Assembly: GCF_018614055.1 (NCBI RefSeq)
Contig: NZ_JAGGPB010000019.1
Span: 248,001-312,000 of the forward strand
Direction of reading: 5' to 3'
DNA: 64,000 bases
Origin: Streptomyces sp. ISL-98
Lineage (GTDB): Bacteria > Actinomycetota > Actinomycetes > Streptomycetales > Streptomycetaceae
This document shows positions 54,615 to 63,089 of this stretch, piece by piece. A program made the translations under genes and the position numbers. The notes below the pieces were generated by a model. It worked only from the letters and a program-made list of their open reading frames with translations. It was not told the origin of the DNA and searched no databases. The first letter of the stretch is position 1. Each line of letters starts with the position of its first letter.

Positions 54615-55445
54615 CTAGATCAGGCCGTGCTCCCGCAGATACTCCAGCTGCGCAAGCACCGAGAGCTCCGCCGCCGGCCACAGCGACCGGTCCACGTCCG
54701 CGTAGACGTGCGCGACCACCGCCGACGCGCTGACGTACCCGCTCTCGACGGCCGTCTCCACCTGCGCGAGCCGGTGCGCGCGGTGCGCCAGGTAGAACTC
54801 GATCACGCCCTGGGCGTCTTCCAGTACGGGCCCGTGCCCCGGCAGCACCGTGTGCACCCCGTCGTCGACCGTCAGCGAGCGCAGCCGCCGCAGCGAGTCG
54901 AGGTAGTCCCCGAGCCGCCCGTCCGGGTGCGCCACGACCGTCGTGCCGCGCCCGAGGACCGTGTCCCCCGTCAGTACGGCCCGGTCGGCGGGCAGATGGA
55001 AGCACAGCGAGTCAGCGGTGTGCCCCGGTGTGGGCACGACGCGCATCTCCAGGCCCCCGGTGGTGACCACGTCCCCGGCCGCCAGCCCCTCGTCCCCGAG
55101 CCGCAGCGCGGGATCCAGGGCCCGTACGGACGTACGCGTCAGCTCGGCGAAGCGCGCCGCGCCCTCCGCGTGGTCGGGGTGCCCGTGCGTGAGGAGCGTC
55201 AGCGCGACCCGCTTGCCCGCCTTCTCCGCGGTGTCGATCACGGTCCGCAGGTGTACGTCGTCGAGCGGCCCCGGGTCGATGACGACGGCCAGATCCGAGT
55301 CCGGCTCGGAGACGATCCACGTATTGGTGCCGTCGAGCGTCATCGCGGAGGCGTTGGGCGCCAGGACATTGACCGCCCGGTCGGTGGCGGGCCCGGAGAG
55401 CACCCCACCACGGGGCTGACCAGGCAGTGCGGCTGCGTCAGTCAT
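54615..55445 (-). CDS. Metallo-beta-lactamase-fold hydrolase
   Basis: The 276-residue protein has the zinc motif THGHPDHAEG (about 87-96), PGHTADSL, GDTVLG and PGHGPV, the full set of the MBL fold, and a C-terminal winged helical domain as in LACTB2-like nucleases and hydrolases. Substrate is unknown. It starts in the NUDIX stop (ATGA) and is the last gene of a leftward run with DUF4177, RidA and NUDIX. Confidence 0.85.
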   Translation of the reverse strand: MTDAAALPGQPRGGVLSGPATDRAVNVLAPNASAMTLDGTNTWIVSEPDSDLAVVIDPGPLDDVHLRTVIDTAEKAGKRVALTLLTHGHPDHAEGAARFAELTRTSVRALDPALRLGDEGLAAGDVVTTGGLEMRVVPTPGHTADSLCFHLPADRAVLTGDTVLGRGTTVVAHPDGRLGDYLDSLRRLRSLTVDDGVHTVLPGHGPVLEDAQGVIEFYLAHRAHRLAQVETAVESGYVSASAVVAHVYADVDRSLWPAAELSVLAQLEYLREHGLI

Positions 55446-56335
55446 TCGGCACCTCCCCTGCCGTCGTCCCGACGGCCTCCCGTCGTCCCGACGCGCTTGG
55501 TGAATTCATCATGGCCCGGCCAGCTCAGTACCAGCTCGTCGCCGACCAGCCGCGCCTGCGCGAGTACGGGCGTCATGTCCTGCTCCGACGCCCCCGCGAG
55601 GGCGTCGGCGGCCGTGGCGTACGGCTGGAGTGCGCGCAGCGTCGCGATCGTCGGGGGCATCATCAGCAGCTCGCCCTTGTCGTAGCCCGCCGCCGCCTCC
55701 GCCGGGCTGATCCACACGGTGCGGTCCGCCTCGGTGGAAGCGTTACGGGTCCGCTGCCCGGCCGGCAGCGCGGCCACGAAGAACCACGTGTCGTACCGCT
55801 TCGGCTCGAACTCCGGAGTGATCCAGCGCGCCCACGCGCCCAGCAGGTCGGAGCGCAGCACCAGTGACCGCCGCTGGAGGAAGTCCGCGAAGGACAGGTC
55901 CCTGGCGACCAGCGCCTGCCGGTCCGCCTCCCAGTCGTCGCCCGTGGTGTCGCTGACCACGGTGTCGGCCGTCGGGCCCGCGAGCAGCACGCCCGCCTCC
56001 TCGTACGTCTCGCGCACCGCCGCGCACACGATGGCCTGCGCCGACGCCGGGTCCACGCCCAGACGCAGCGCCCAGGCATCGAGCGAGGGCCCGGCCCAGC
56101 CCACCTGGTGGTCGTCGTCGCGCGGGTCCACGCCGCCGCCCGGGTACGCGTACGCGCCTCCGGCGAAAGCCATGGAGGCGCGTCTGCGCAGCATGTGTAC
56201 GGCGGGGCCCGAATCGCCGTCCCGCAGCAGCATCACGGTCGCGGCCCGCTTCGGGGTCGCGGCCGTGAGGTCACCGTTCGCCAGGGCGCGAATCCGGTCG
56301 GGCCATTCGGGTGGGTACCACTGACCATTGGACAT
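55442..56335 (-). CDS. NUDIX hydrolase, NUDT7/19-like
   Basis: The 297-residue protein has a split NUDIX region: an N-terminal strand set (TVMLLRDGDSGPAVHML), FAGGAYAYPGG and the helix VRETYEEAGVLLAG (about 107-120). This long insert form resembles mammalian NUDT19-type acyl-CoA or nucleoside diphosphate hydrolases. Besides read-through from RidA it has its own leaderless-type -10 (TAGCAT, 6 bases before the ATG). Confidence 0.82.
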   Translation of the reverse strand: MSNGQWYPPEWPDRIRALANGDLTAATPKRAATVMLLRDGDSGPAVHMLRRRASMAFAGGAYAYPGGGVDPRDDDHQVGWAGPSLDAWALRLGVDPASAQAIVCAAVRETYEEAGVLLAGPTADTVVSDTTGDDWEADRQALVARDLSFADFLQRRSLVLRSDLLGAWARWITPEFEPKRYDTWFFVAALPAGQRTRNASTEADRTVWISPAEAAAGYDKGELLMMPPTIATLRALQPYATAADALAGASEQDMTPVLAQARLVGDELVLSWPGHDEFTKRVGTTGGRRDDGRGGAE

Positions 56336-56341
56336 GGCCGG

Positions 56342-56347
56342 ATGCTA
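56342..56347 (-). promoter_or_regulatory. -10 element of NUDIX gene
   Basis: TAGCAT on the minus strand ends 6 bases before the ATG at 56335, inside the 39-bp gap after the RidA gene. Confidence 0.35.
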
Positions 56348-56374
56348 CGACCAACCACCAGGATGTTCGAGTGG

Positions 56375-56845
56375 TCAGTCCTGGACCAGCTCGACCTGGA
56401 TCTCGACCTCGACCGGGGCATCGAGCGGCAGCACAGTCACGCCGACCGCGCTGCGCGCGTGGACGCCCTTGTCGCCGAGCACCGCGCCGAGCAGCTCGCT
56501 CGCGCCGTTCAGCACAGCAGGCTGTCCGGTGAAGTCCGCGGCGGACGCGACGAAGCCGACGACCTTGACGACGCGCGCGATGCGGTCCAGGTCGCCGGTG
56601 ATGGACTTGACGGCTGCCAGTGCGTTCAGCGCGCACGTACGCGCCAGGTCCTTGGCCTCTTCCGGGGTGACCTCCGCGCCGACCTTGCCGGTGCACGGAA
56701 GCTTGCCCTCGACCATCGGGAGCTGGCCCGCGGTGTAGACGTACACGCCCGACTGCACGGCCGGCTGGTATGCGGCGATCGGAGGTACGACCTCCGGAAG
56801 CGTCAGGCCGAGCTCTGCGAGCTTCGCCTCGACAACACCGGTCAT
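56375..56845 (-). CDS. RidA-family enamine/imine deaminase
   Basis: The 156-residue protein belongs to the YjgF/YER057c/UK114 (RidA) family that hydrolyses reactive enamines. The family core is visible in VYVYTAGQLP, then ALAAVKSITGDL and PVEVEIQVELVQ. The Arg that binds the substrate carboxylate in classic RidA is not obvious (GVTVLPLDAP), so this is a RidA subgroup with unknown activity. It overlaps the DUF4177 gene by 4 bases (ATGA). Confidence 0.85.
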   Translation of the reverse strand: MTGVVEAKLAELGLTLPEVVPPIAAYQPAVQSGVYVYTAGQLPMVEGKLPCTGKVGAEVTPEEAKDLARTCALNALAAVKSITGDLDRIARVVKVVGFVASAADFTGQPAVLNGASELLGAVLGDKGVHARSAVGVTVLPLDAPVEVEIQVELVQD

Positions 56846-57003
56846 GCCTGCTTCTCCCGCTTCAGGTAGGCCACCAGCTGCTCGGGGTTGTTCGGCCCGG
56901 GCACGACCTGGACGAGCTCCCAGCCGTCCTCGCCCCAGGTGTCCAGAATCTGCTTGGTCGCGTGCACGAGAAGGGGCACGGTCGAGTATTCCCACTTGGT
57001 CAT
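56842..57003 (-). CDS. DUF4177 small protein, 53 residues
   Basis: The frame MTKWEYSTVPLLVHATKQIL, then WGEDGWELVQVV and AYLKREKQA, is a short mixed alpha/beta protein of the DUF4177 family. It is the first gene of the leftward run with RidA. TACAGT ends 6 bases before the ATG, so it is probably leaderless. Function unknown; its conserved place beside the ArsA pair is the main clue. Confidence 0.75.
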   Translation of the reverse strand: MTKWEYSTVPLLVHATKQILDTWGEDGWELVQVVPGPNNPEQLVAYLKREKQA

Positions 57004-57009
57004 ACGCCG

Positions 57010-57015
57010 ACTGTA
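57010..57015 (-). promoter_or_regulatory. -10 element, leaderless start of DUF4177-ridA unit
   Basis: TACAGT on the minus strand ends 6 bases before the ATG at 57003. It is divergent to the ArsA promoter 45 bp away, so one factor could act on both. Confidence 0.45.
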
Positions 57016-57060
57016 GTGCCTGCCACAGACACCTCCTGCGTAGCCCGCGCAGCGACTGGT

Positions 57061-57066
57061 TAGGCT
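57061..57066 (+). promoter_or_regulatory. -10 element, leaderless start of first ArsA gene
   Basis: TAGGCT ends 7 bases before the GTG at 57074, with no ribosome binding site between. Confidence 0.5.
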
Positions 57067-57073
57067 CAAAGAC

Positions 57074-58063
57074 GTGAGCAGGCTCCAGGTCGTCAGCGGC
57101 AAGGGCGGTACCGGAAAGACCACGGTGGCCGCGGCCCTCGCGCTCGCCCTCGCGACAGAGGGCAAACGCACCCTCCTCGTCGAGGTCGAGGGCAGGCAGG
57201 GAATCGCGCAGCTCTTCGAGACGGAAGCGCTTCCGTACGAAGAGCGAAAGATCGCGGTCGCACCGGGCGGCGGGGAGGTGTACGCCCTCGCGATAGACGC
57301 CGAACGCGCGCTTCTCGACTACCTCCAGATGTTCTACAAGCTCGGAGGGGCCGGCCGGGCGCTCAAGAAGCTCGGCGCGATCGACTTCGCCACCACCATC
57401 GCGCCCGGTCTCCGAGACGTGCTGCTGACCGGCAAGGCATGCGAAGCGGTCCGCCGCCGGGACAAGAAGAACCGTTACGCGTACGACTACGTCGTGATGG
57501 ACGCGCCGCCCACCGGCCGCATCACCCGCTTCCTCAATGTGAACGACGAGGTGGCGGGCCTGGCCAGGTTCGGCCCGATACACAATCAGGCGCAGGCCGT
57601 GATGCGCGTACTCAAGTCGCCCGAGACAGCAGTGCATCTGGTGACGCTGCTGGAGGAGATGCCGGTCCAGGAGACCGCCGACGGCATCGCCGAGCTGCAC
57701 GCCGCCGAGCTGCCCGTCGGCAACGTCATCGTGAACATGGTCCGCCCGCACCTCCTCGACGAGGAGGCCCTGCGCACCGCGGCTGGCGAGCAGCGCAGCG
57801 CCGTCGCCAAGACGCTGTCGCTGGCCGGCCTGGGCGGCGCACGCCGTGGCGGCCTCGCCGAACGCCTCGTCGACCCGCTGCTGGAACAGGCCGCGGAGCA
57901 CGCGCAGCGCGTCGAGCTGGAGCGCGAGCAGCGCGCCGTACTGGCCGGGCTCGACCTGCCCAGGTACGAACTCCCGCTGCTCGGCGACGGCGTGGACCTC
58001 GCCGGGCTCTACCGGCTGTCGAAGGAACTGCGGAGCCTTATCGCCCCTGGGGGGACTTCGTGA
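57074..58063 (+). CDS. ArsA-family ATPase, first of a pair
   Basis: The 329-residue protein is an ArsA/GET3-type ATPase: deviant Walker A GKGGTGKTT (about 9-17), Switch II in MDAPPTGRITRF. There are no arsenite Cys ligands and no ars genes nearby, so an arsenic role is unlikely. Tandem ArsA-like genes upstream of wblA are, from memory, conserved in Streptomyces (SCO3577-SCO3578); they may form a heterodimer. The stop overlaps the next start as GTGA. Confidence 0.88.
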   Translation: MSRLQVVSGKGGTGKTTVAAALALALATEGKRTLLVEVEGRQGIAQLFETEALPYEERKIAVAPGGGEVYALAIDAERALLDYLQMFYKLGGAGRALKKLGAIDFATTIAPGLRDVLLTGKACEAVRRRDKKNRYAYDYVVMDAPPTGRITRFLNVNDEVAGLARFGPIHNQAQAVMRVLKSPETAVHLVTLLEEMPVQETADGIAELHAAELPVGNVIVNMVRPHLLDEEALRTAAGEQRSAVAKTLSLAGLGGARRGGLAERLVDPLLEQAAEHAQRVELEREQRAVLAGLDLPRYELPLLGDGVDLAGLYRLSKELRSLIAPGGTS

Positions 58064-59457
58064 CCGTGAAGACCACGACGGACACCATGACCGGCATCAG
58101 CACCATGGACGCGTCGCCCGCCCTGGAGGTCGACCCGCTGCTCGACGACCCCGCCACCCGCATCATCGTGTGCTGCGGCGCGGGCGGCGTCGGCAAGACG
58201 ACGACTGCGGCGGCTCTGGGGGTACGGGCGGCCGAGCGCGGCCGGAAGGTCGTCGTCCTCACCATCGACCCGGCGCGCAGGCTCGCCCAGTCCATGGGCA
58301 TCGACGCGCTCGACAACACGCCTCGCCGGGTGAAGGGGGTGGACGAGTCGGCCGGTGGTGAACTGTCCGCGATGATGCTCGACATGAAGCGGACCTTCGA
58401 CGAGATCGTCGAGGCGCACGCGGACGGCGAGCGGGCCCGCGCGATCCTGGAGAACCCCTTCTACCAGTCCCTGTCGGCCGGTTTCGCGGGCACGCAGGAG
58501 TACATGGCGATGGAGAAGCTGGGCCAGTTGCGTGCCCGCGACGAGTGGGACCTGATCATCGTGGACACCCCGCCGAGCCGTTCCGCGCTGGACTTCCTGG
58601 ACGCGCCGAAGCGGCTCGGGTCGTTCCTGGACGGCAAGTTCATCCGGGTGCTGATGGCTCCCGCGAAGGTGGGCGGCCGGGCCGGGATGAAGTTCCTCAA
58701 TGTCGGCATGTCGATGATGACGGGCACCCTGAGCAAGCTGATGGGGGGTCAGCTGCTGCGTGACGTGCAGACCTTTGTGGCCGCCATGGACACCATGTTC
58801 GGCGGCTTCCGCACCCGCGCGGACGCGACGTACCGGCTGCTCCAGGCGCCCGGTACGGCGTTCCTGGTGGTCGCCGCCCCGGAGCGGGACGCGCTGCGCG
58901 AGGCGGCGTATTTCGTCGAGCGGCTGGCGGCGGAGGAGATGCCGCTGGCCGGGCTCGTACTCAACAGGGTCCACGGCAGCGGCGCCCCTCAGCTCTCGGC
59001 CGAGCGGGCACTTGCCGCCGCAGAAAATCTTGGCGAGGGTCGCATTGTGGATCAGGAGGCCGGGAAGGCTGGAGTTCGTGACTCCTCGGCCGCCTCTCCC
59101 GATGCCGAGGCCGCACCGGGCACCCCGGATCCGGCTCCCTCACCGGACAATGACCTCCCGGCCAGTGACAACGCGGGTCATGACAACCCGGGCAATGACA
59201 CATCGGACAACAACCAGGGCCACTCCGTCGAGCAGTTGACCGCGGGTCTGCTGCGCCTGCATGCCGAACGCATGCATGTGCTCGCGCGTGAACAGCGAAC
59301 GCGCGACCGCTTCACCGCACTCCACCCCGAGGTGGCCGTGGCCGAAGTGGCTGCCCTGCCCGGCGATGTGCACGACCTCGCGGGGCTCCGGGCCATCGGT
59401 GACCTGGTCGCCACCGATCACGCCGATTCCCTCGGCACTTCTGTCCAGTCCGTCTAA
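58060..59457 (+). CDS. ArsA-family ATPase, second of a pair
   Basis: From the GTG at 58060 (GGGGGGA upstream) the protein has 465 residues. Walker A is CGAGGVGKTT (about 39-48), then IDPARRLAQ (Switch I region) and VDTPPSRSALDFL (Switch II). Before the C-terminal part lies a hydrophilic insert of about 55 residues rich in Asp, Asn, Pro and Ser (DNDLPASDNAGHDNPGND) not expected in the fold. It is about 130 residues longer than its partner, partly due to this insert and an N-terminal extension. It converges on wblA with a 4-bp overlap. Confidence 0.88.
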   Translation: MTVKTTTDTMTGISTMDASPALEVDPLLDDPATRIIVCCGAGGVGKTTTAAALGVRAAERGRKVVVLTIDPARRLAQSMGIDALDNTPRRVKGVDESAGGELSAMMLDMKRTFDEIVEAHADGERARAILENPFYQSLSAGFAGTQEYMAMEKLGQLRARDEWDLIIVDTPPSRSALDFLDAPKRLGSFLDGKFIRVLMAPAKVGGRAGMKFLNVGMSMMTGTLSKLMGGQLLRDVQTFVAAMDTMFGGFRTRADATYRLLQAPGTAFLVVAAPERDALREAAYFVERLAAEEMPLAGLVLNRVHGSGAPQLSAERALAAAENLGEGRIVDQEAGKAGVRDSSAASPDAEAAPGTPDPAPSPDNDLPASDNAGHDNPGNDTSDNNQGHSVEQLTAGLLRLHAERMHVLAREQRTRDRFTALHPEVAVAEVAALPGDVHDLAGLRAIGDLVATDHADSLGTSVQSV

Positions 59458-59795
59458 CCCACCGCTGCGTACTCGACGTACGCCTCGTCTTCTTCGCCTT
59501 CGGGCAGAATGCCCGTGCTGCGCTCGTACTCAGTACGTGCGGTTTCCAGCAGCCGGCGCCAGGAGGTGACGGTGGGGCGCCTGCGCAACAATGCGCGCCG
59601 CTCCCGTTCCGTCATTCCGCCCCAAACGCCGAACTCGACGCGGTTGTCCAGCGCATCCGCCAGGCACTCGGTCCGCACCGGACATCCGGTGCACACCGCC
59701 TTGGCCCTGTTCTGCGCTGCACCTTGTACGAACAGTTCATCCGGATCGGTAGTGCGGCAGGCTGCCTGCGCACTCCAGTCGGTTACCCAGCCCAT
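59454..59795 (-). CDS. wblA: WhiB-like regulator WblA
   Basis: WblA is an iron-sulfur regulator that triggers sporulation and represses antibiotic pathways. The Cys ligands are C13 (AACRTTDPDELF), then CTGCPVRTEC, followed by GVWGGMTERER, the DNA-binding turn. The 113-residue form starting MGWVTDWSAQ has GGAGAGGA upstream; in-frame starts at 59846 and 59858 would add up to 21 residues (PLPPWGSLDSG). The identity rests on sequence recall of SCO3579 and its place between the ArsA pair and a penicillin-binding protein. Confidence 0.9.
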   Translation of the reverse strand: MGWVTDWSAQAACRTTDPDELFVQGAAQNRAKAVCTGCPVRTECLADALDNRVEFGVWGGMTERERRALLRRRPTVTSWRRLLETARTEYERSTGILPEGEEDEAYVEYAAVG

Positions 59796-60223
59796 GCCGG
59801 CGCCGTCCTCTCCCGAATCGAGGCTCCCCCACGGCGGCAGCGGCATATTCACCGCCACCAGTTGAGGACGTTACGGAAGGTGGGCACAGCGCAACACCCC
59901 CTTCGGGCCCAATCTTGAATGGCCCGAACGGACTATGCGTAAGCGACAGATCACCCGACGGAGTGAGGCAAGGGCATACGTGATCAACCCGGCGAAGCAG
60001 GGCAGTTCAGCCGAGTCGCAACGGTCAACACGTGACGCATGAGGCTGATTCGGACACAGCTCTGGACAAGCTCCGGACACAGCTCTGCCAGATTCGGGAC
60101 TGACGGAGTTGATGCCTTTGGTGCCAGGGGGCTTGATGCGAAACCGCACTGCTGTGACAGTTGAGAGCAGCTTAGGCCAAGGCATATACGTGTGTCCGGC
60201 GAATGAGAACGTAGGCTGCCCTC
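59796..60223. other. wblA / PBP divergent regulatory region
   Basis: This gap contains the possible 5-prime extension of wblA (to 59858), a long untranslated region with AT-richer patches near 59910-59950, and the PBP -10 element at its right end. Long regulatory regions suit wblA, a developmental switch. No other gene was recognised. Confidence 0.5.
60212..60217 (+). promoter_or_regulatory. -10 element, leaderless start of PBP
   Basis: TAGGCT ends 6 bases before the ATG at 60224. It is the same hexamer and spacing as at tmk. Confidence 0.5.
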
Positions 60224-62461
60224 ATGCCAAAGAAGCGCTCGGGCGGGGGTCTCACGGGGACCCAGCAGGCCGCCAAATTCGTCGGTGTCGCCGCGCTGTC
60301 CGGGGCCGTGCTGGCGGGCATCGCACTGCCGGCGGCCGGAGCGCTGGGTCTCGCGGCCAAGGGAACGGTCGAGGGATTCGACGAGATCCCCGCCAATCTC
60401 AAGACGCCACCGCTGAGTCAGCGCACCACGATCCTGGACGCGCAGGGCGGCAACATTGCCACGGTCTACTCGCGTGACCGCACCGTCGTGGAGCTGAAGG
60501 ACATCTCCCCGTACATGCAGAAGGCGATCGTCGCGATCGAGGACGCGCGCTTCTACGACCACGGGGCGATCGACCTCAAGGGCGTGCTGCGCGCGGTCAA
60601 CCGCAACGCCCAGTCGGGCGGCGTATCGCAGGGCGCGTCGACCCTCACGCAGCAGTACGTCAAGAACGTCTTCGTCGAGGAGGCCGGCGACGACCCCACC
60701 AAGGTCGCCCAGGCCACCCAGCAGACGCTCGGCCGCAAGGTGCGCGAACTCAAGTACGCGATCCAGGTCGAGGAGGAGCTGGGCAAGAAGAAGATCCTCG
60801 AGAACTACCTCAACATCACCTTCTTCGGGCAGCAGGCCTACGGCATCGAGTCCGCGTCCAAGCGCTACTTCAGCAAGTCCGCCAAGGACCTCAAGCTGGA
60901 GGAGGCCGCGCTGCTGGCCGGCATCGTGCAGTCGCCGAGCCGCTACGACCCCGTCAACGACGCCGAAGAGGCGACGAAGCGGCGCAATACCGTGCTCCAG
61001 CGCATGGCCGACGTCCGCGACGTCTCGCAGGCCGACGCCGACCGGGCGAAGGCCACCCCGATCAAGCTGAACGTCAGCAAGCCGAAGAACGGCTGCATCA
61101 CGGCGGTCAGCGGCGCGGGCTTCTTCTGCGACTACGTGCGCGAGGTCTTCCACGCCGACCCGGCCTTCGGGAAGACGAAGGAGGACCGGGCCAAGATCTG
61201 GAACCAGGGCGGCCTGAAGATCCGTACGACGCTCGACCCGCAGGCGCAGGAGTCGGTGCAGGCGTCGATCAAGGGTCACGTCTACCAGTCCGACAAGATC
61301 GCGACGGCCGTCACGCTGGTCGAGCCCGGCACGGGCAAGGTCCTCGGCATGGGCCAGTCCAGGCCGTACGGCTTCGGGACCAACGAGACAGTGATCAACT
61401 TCTCGGCCGACAAGAACAGGGGCGGCTCGGCCTACGGCTTCCCGACCGGTTCGACCTTCAAGCCGTTCGTGGCGGCTGCGGCCATAGAGTCCGGCATTCC
61501 GGCGACCAAGAGCTACCCGGCGCCGTACGACATGCCGTACCCGAGCCCCGTACAGACGTGTGACAAGCCCTGGGTCAACTCCGGCGGCGACCAGGTCGAG
61601 AACGAGAACGAGGCCGAGGTCGGCCCGTACCGGATGAAGGAGGCCATGGCGAAGTCGGTCAACACCTACTTCGTCCAGATGATCTCCGAGATCGGCATCT
61701 GCCCGGTGACGCAGATGGCGGGCAAGCTTGGTGTGGTGCAGGCCAACGGCGAGAAGCTGAAGGAAGTGCCCGCGATCTCGCTGGGTACGGAGGGCATGTC
61801 GCCGCTGACCATGGCGAACGCGTACGCGACCTTCGCCAACCGCGGCACGTACTGCACGCCGATCTTCCTGGAGTCGGTGAAGACCGCGCAGGGCGAGAAC
61901 CTGCCGGTGCCCCGGTCGACCTGCTCGCGGGCGATGTCCGAGGAGACAGCGGACACCATAAACACCCTGCTCAAGGGCGTGGTCGACTCCGGTACGGGCC
62001 AGCAGGCGGGGCTCACGAGCCGGGACAACGCGGGTAAGACGGGTACGACGGACAGCCGCCACAACGCCTGGTTCGTCGGCTACACACCGAACCTGGCCGG
62101 CGCGGTCTGGGTCGGCGCGGCCGGCGCCAAGCAGATCCCCATGGTGGACATCACCATCGGCGGGGTCTACCACGACAAGGTGTTCGGCGGTCAGGTCCCC
62201 GGTCCGATCTGGAAGGACGCGATGAGCGGCGCGCTGGACGGCAAGCCCGCGCCCGGCTTCAACACGGTCAACATTCCGGAGCCCGAGAAGGACAAGGACA
62301 AGGACGAAGACCGCGATGACGACGACGGCGGCGGCCGCGACGACGGCAAGCCCGGCGACGGTGGCGACAAGCCCTGGCCCGACATCTCCATCCCGCCGGA
62401 CCTGATCGGCGGCAACGGCCACGGCCGCGGCGGGAACGACAACGGCGGGAACTGGCCGTAG
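60224..62461 (+). CDS. Class A penicillin-binding protein (transglycosylase-transpeptidase)
   Basis: The 745-residue enzyme polymerises and cross-links peptidoglycan. An N-terminal membrane anchor (about 17-45) is followed by the glycosyltransferase domain (EDARFYDHGAID, about 106-117; GASTLTQQ), then the transpeptidase with SxxK in TGSTFKPF (about 410), SVN (about 481) and KTGTT (about 605). The tail is rich in Lys/Asp then Asp/Gly (KDKDKDEDRDDDDGGG), a disordered surface region. A homologue follows wblA in S. coelicolor (SCO3580, from memory). Confidence 0.93.
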   Translation: MPKKRSGGGLTGTQQAAKFVGVAALSGAVLAGIALPAAGALGLAAKGTVEGFDEIPANLKTPPLSQRTTILDAQGGNIATVYSRDRTVVELKDISPYMQKAIVAIEDARFYDHGAIDLKGVLRAVNRNAQSGGVSQGASTLTQQYVKNVFVEEAGDDPTKVAQATQQTLGRKVRELKYAIQVEEELGKKKILENYLNITFFGQQAYGIESASKRYFSKSAKDLKLEEAALLAGIVQSPSRYDPVNDAEEATKRRNTVLQRMADVRDVSQADADRAKATPIKLNVSKPKNGCITAVSGAGFFCDYVREVFHADPAFGKTKEDRAKIWNQGGLKIRTTLDPQAQESVQASIKGHVYQSDKIATAVTLVEPGTGKVLGMGQSRPYGFGTNETVINFSADKNRGGSAYGFPTGSTFKPFVAAAAIESGIPATKSYPAPYDMPYPSPVQTCDKPWVNSGGDQVENENEAEVGPYRMKEAMAKSVNTYFVQMISEIGICPVTQMAGKLGVVQANGEKLKEVPAISLGTEGMSPLTMANAYATFANRGTYCTPIFLESVKTAQGENLPVPRSTCSRAMSEETADTINTLLKGVVDSGTGQQAGLTSRDNAGKTGTTDSRHNAWFVGYTPNLAGAVWVGAAGAKQIPMVDITIGGVYHDKVFGGQVPGPIWKDAMSGALDGKPAPGFNTVNIPEPEKDKDKDEDRDDDDGGGRDDGKPGDGGDKPWPDISIPPDLIGGNGHGRGGNDNGGNWP

Positions 62462-62469
62462 GACGCGGT

Positions 62470-62515
62470 AGTACGTACGTCGAAGGGGCCCCGGGGCCCC
62501 TTCGACGTACGTACT
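62470..62515. terminator. 46-bp perfect palindrome, bidirectional terminator
   Basis: Bases 62470-62492 are exactly complementary to 62493-62515 with no loop bases, centred on CCCC/GGGG. The outer arms are ACGTACG-rich. It lies between the PBP stop (62461) and the convergent GatB/YqeY gene end (62548), so it very likely stops transcription from both sides. Confidence 0.85.
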
Positions 62516-62547
62516 CCTACAGCTACTGCCTACTGCTGCTGCCGGGC

Positions 62548-63012
62548 TCAGCCCGCCAGGAGCTTCTTCACCGTGGCTGCCACCCGGCCGCCCTCGGCGC
62601 GGCCGGCGACCTTCGGGTTCACGATCTTCATGACCGCACCCATCGCGCGCGGCCCCTCGGCGCCCGCCGCCTTCGCCTCTTCGACGGCCTGCCCGACGAT
62701 CGCGGTCAGCTCGTCGTCGCTCAGCTGCTGAGGCAGGTACGCATCGAGAATCGCGCCCTCGGCCTTCTCGCGCTCGGCGGACTCCGTCCGGCCGCCCTGG
62801 GCGAAGGCCTCGGCCGCCTCGCGGCGCTTCTTCGCCTCCTTGGCGATGACCTTCTGCACCTCGTCGTCGGAGAGCTCGCGCGCCGTCTTGCCGCCGACCT
62901 CCTCCTTGGTGATCGCGGTGAGGGTCAGCCGGAGCGTGGACGAGGTCAGCTCGTCACGCGCCCTGATGGCGGTGGTGAGGTCTTCCTGGAGCTTGGACTT
63001 GAGCGAGGTCAT
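62548..63012 (-). CDS. GatB/YqeY domain protein
   Basis: The 154-residue protein (ATG 63012, MTSLKSKLQEDL) matches free-standing GatB/YqeY domain proteins, related to the tRNA-binding tail of amidotransferase GatB: ARDELTSSTLRLTLTAI, then LPQQLSDDEL and MGAVMKIVNPKVAGRA. They are thought to bind tRNA or assist amidation, but activity is not established. It is divergent to the metallophosphoesterase across 77 bp. Confidence 0.9.
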   Translation of the reverse strand: MTSLKSKLQEDLTTAIRARDELTSSTLRLTLTAITKEEVGGKTARELSDDEVQKVIAKEAKKRREAAEAFAQGGRTESAEREKAEGAILDAYLPQQLSDDELTAIVGQAVEEAKAAGAEGPRAMGAVMKIVNPKVAGRAEGGRVAATVKKLLAG

Positions 63013-63089
63013 GGGGCTCAGTGTGGCAGGTGAGCCCGCATGACTGCCCGCCGATTTCCTGCGCACGGGTGGTCTGCGACGATGGACTT

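Noticed and set aside
57074..59457. Arsenic resistance operon
   Set aside because: The ArsA-like proteins lack evident arsenite-binding cysteines and no arsB, arsC, arsD or arsR lies nearby.
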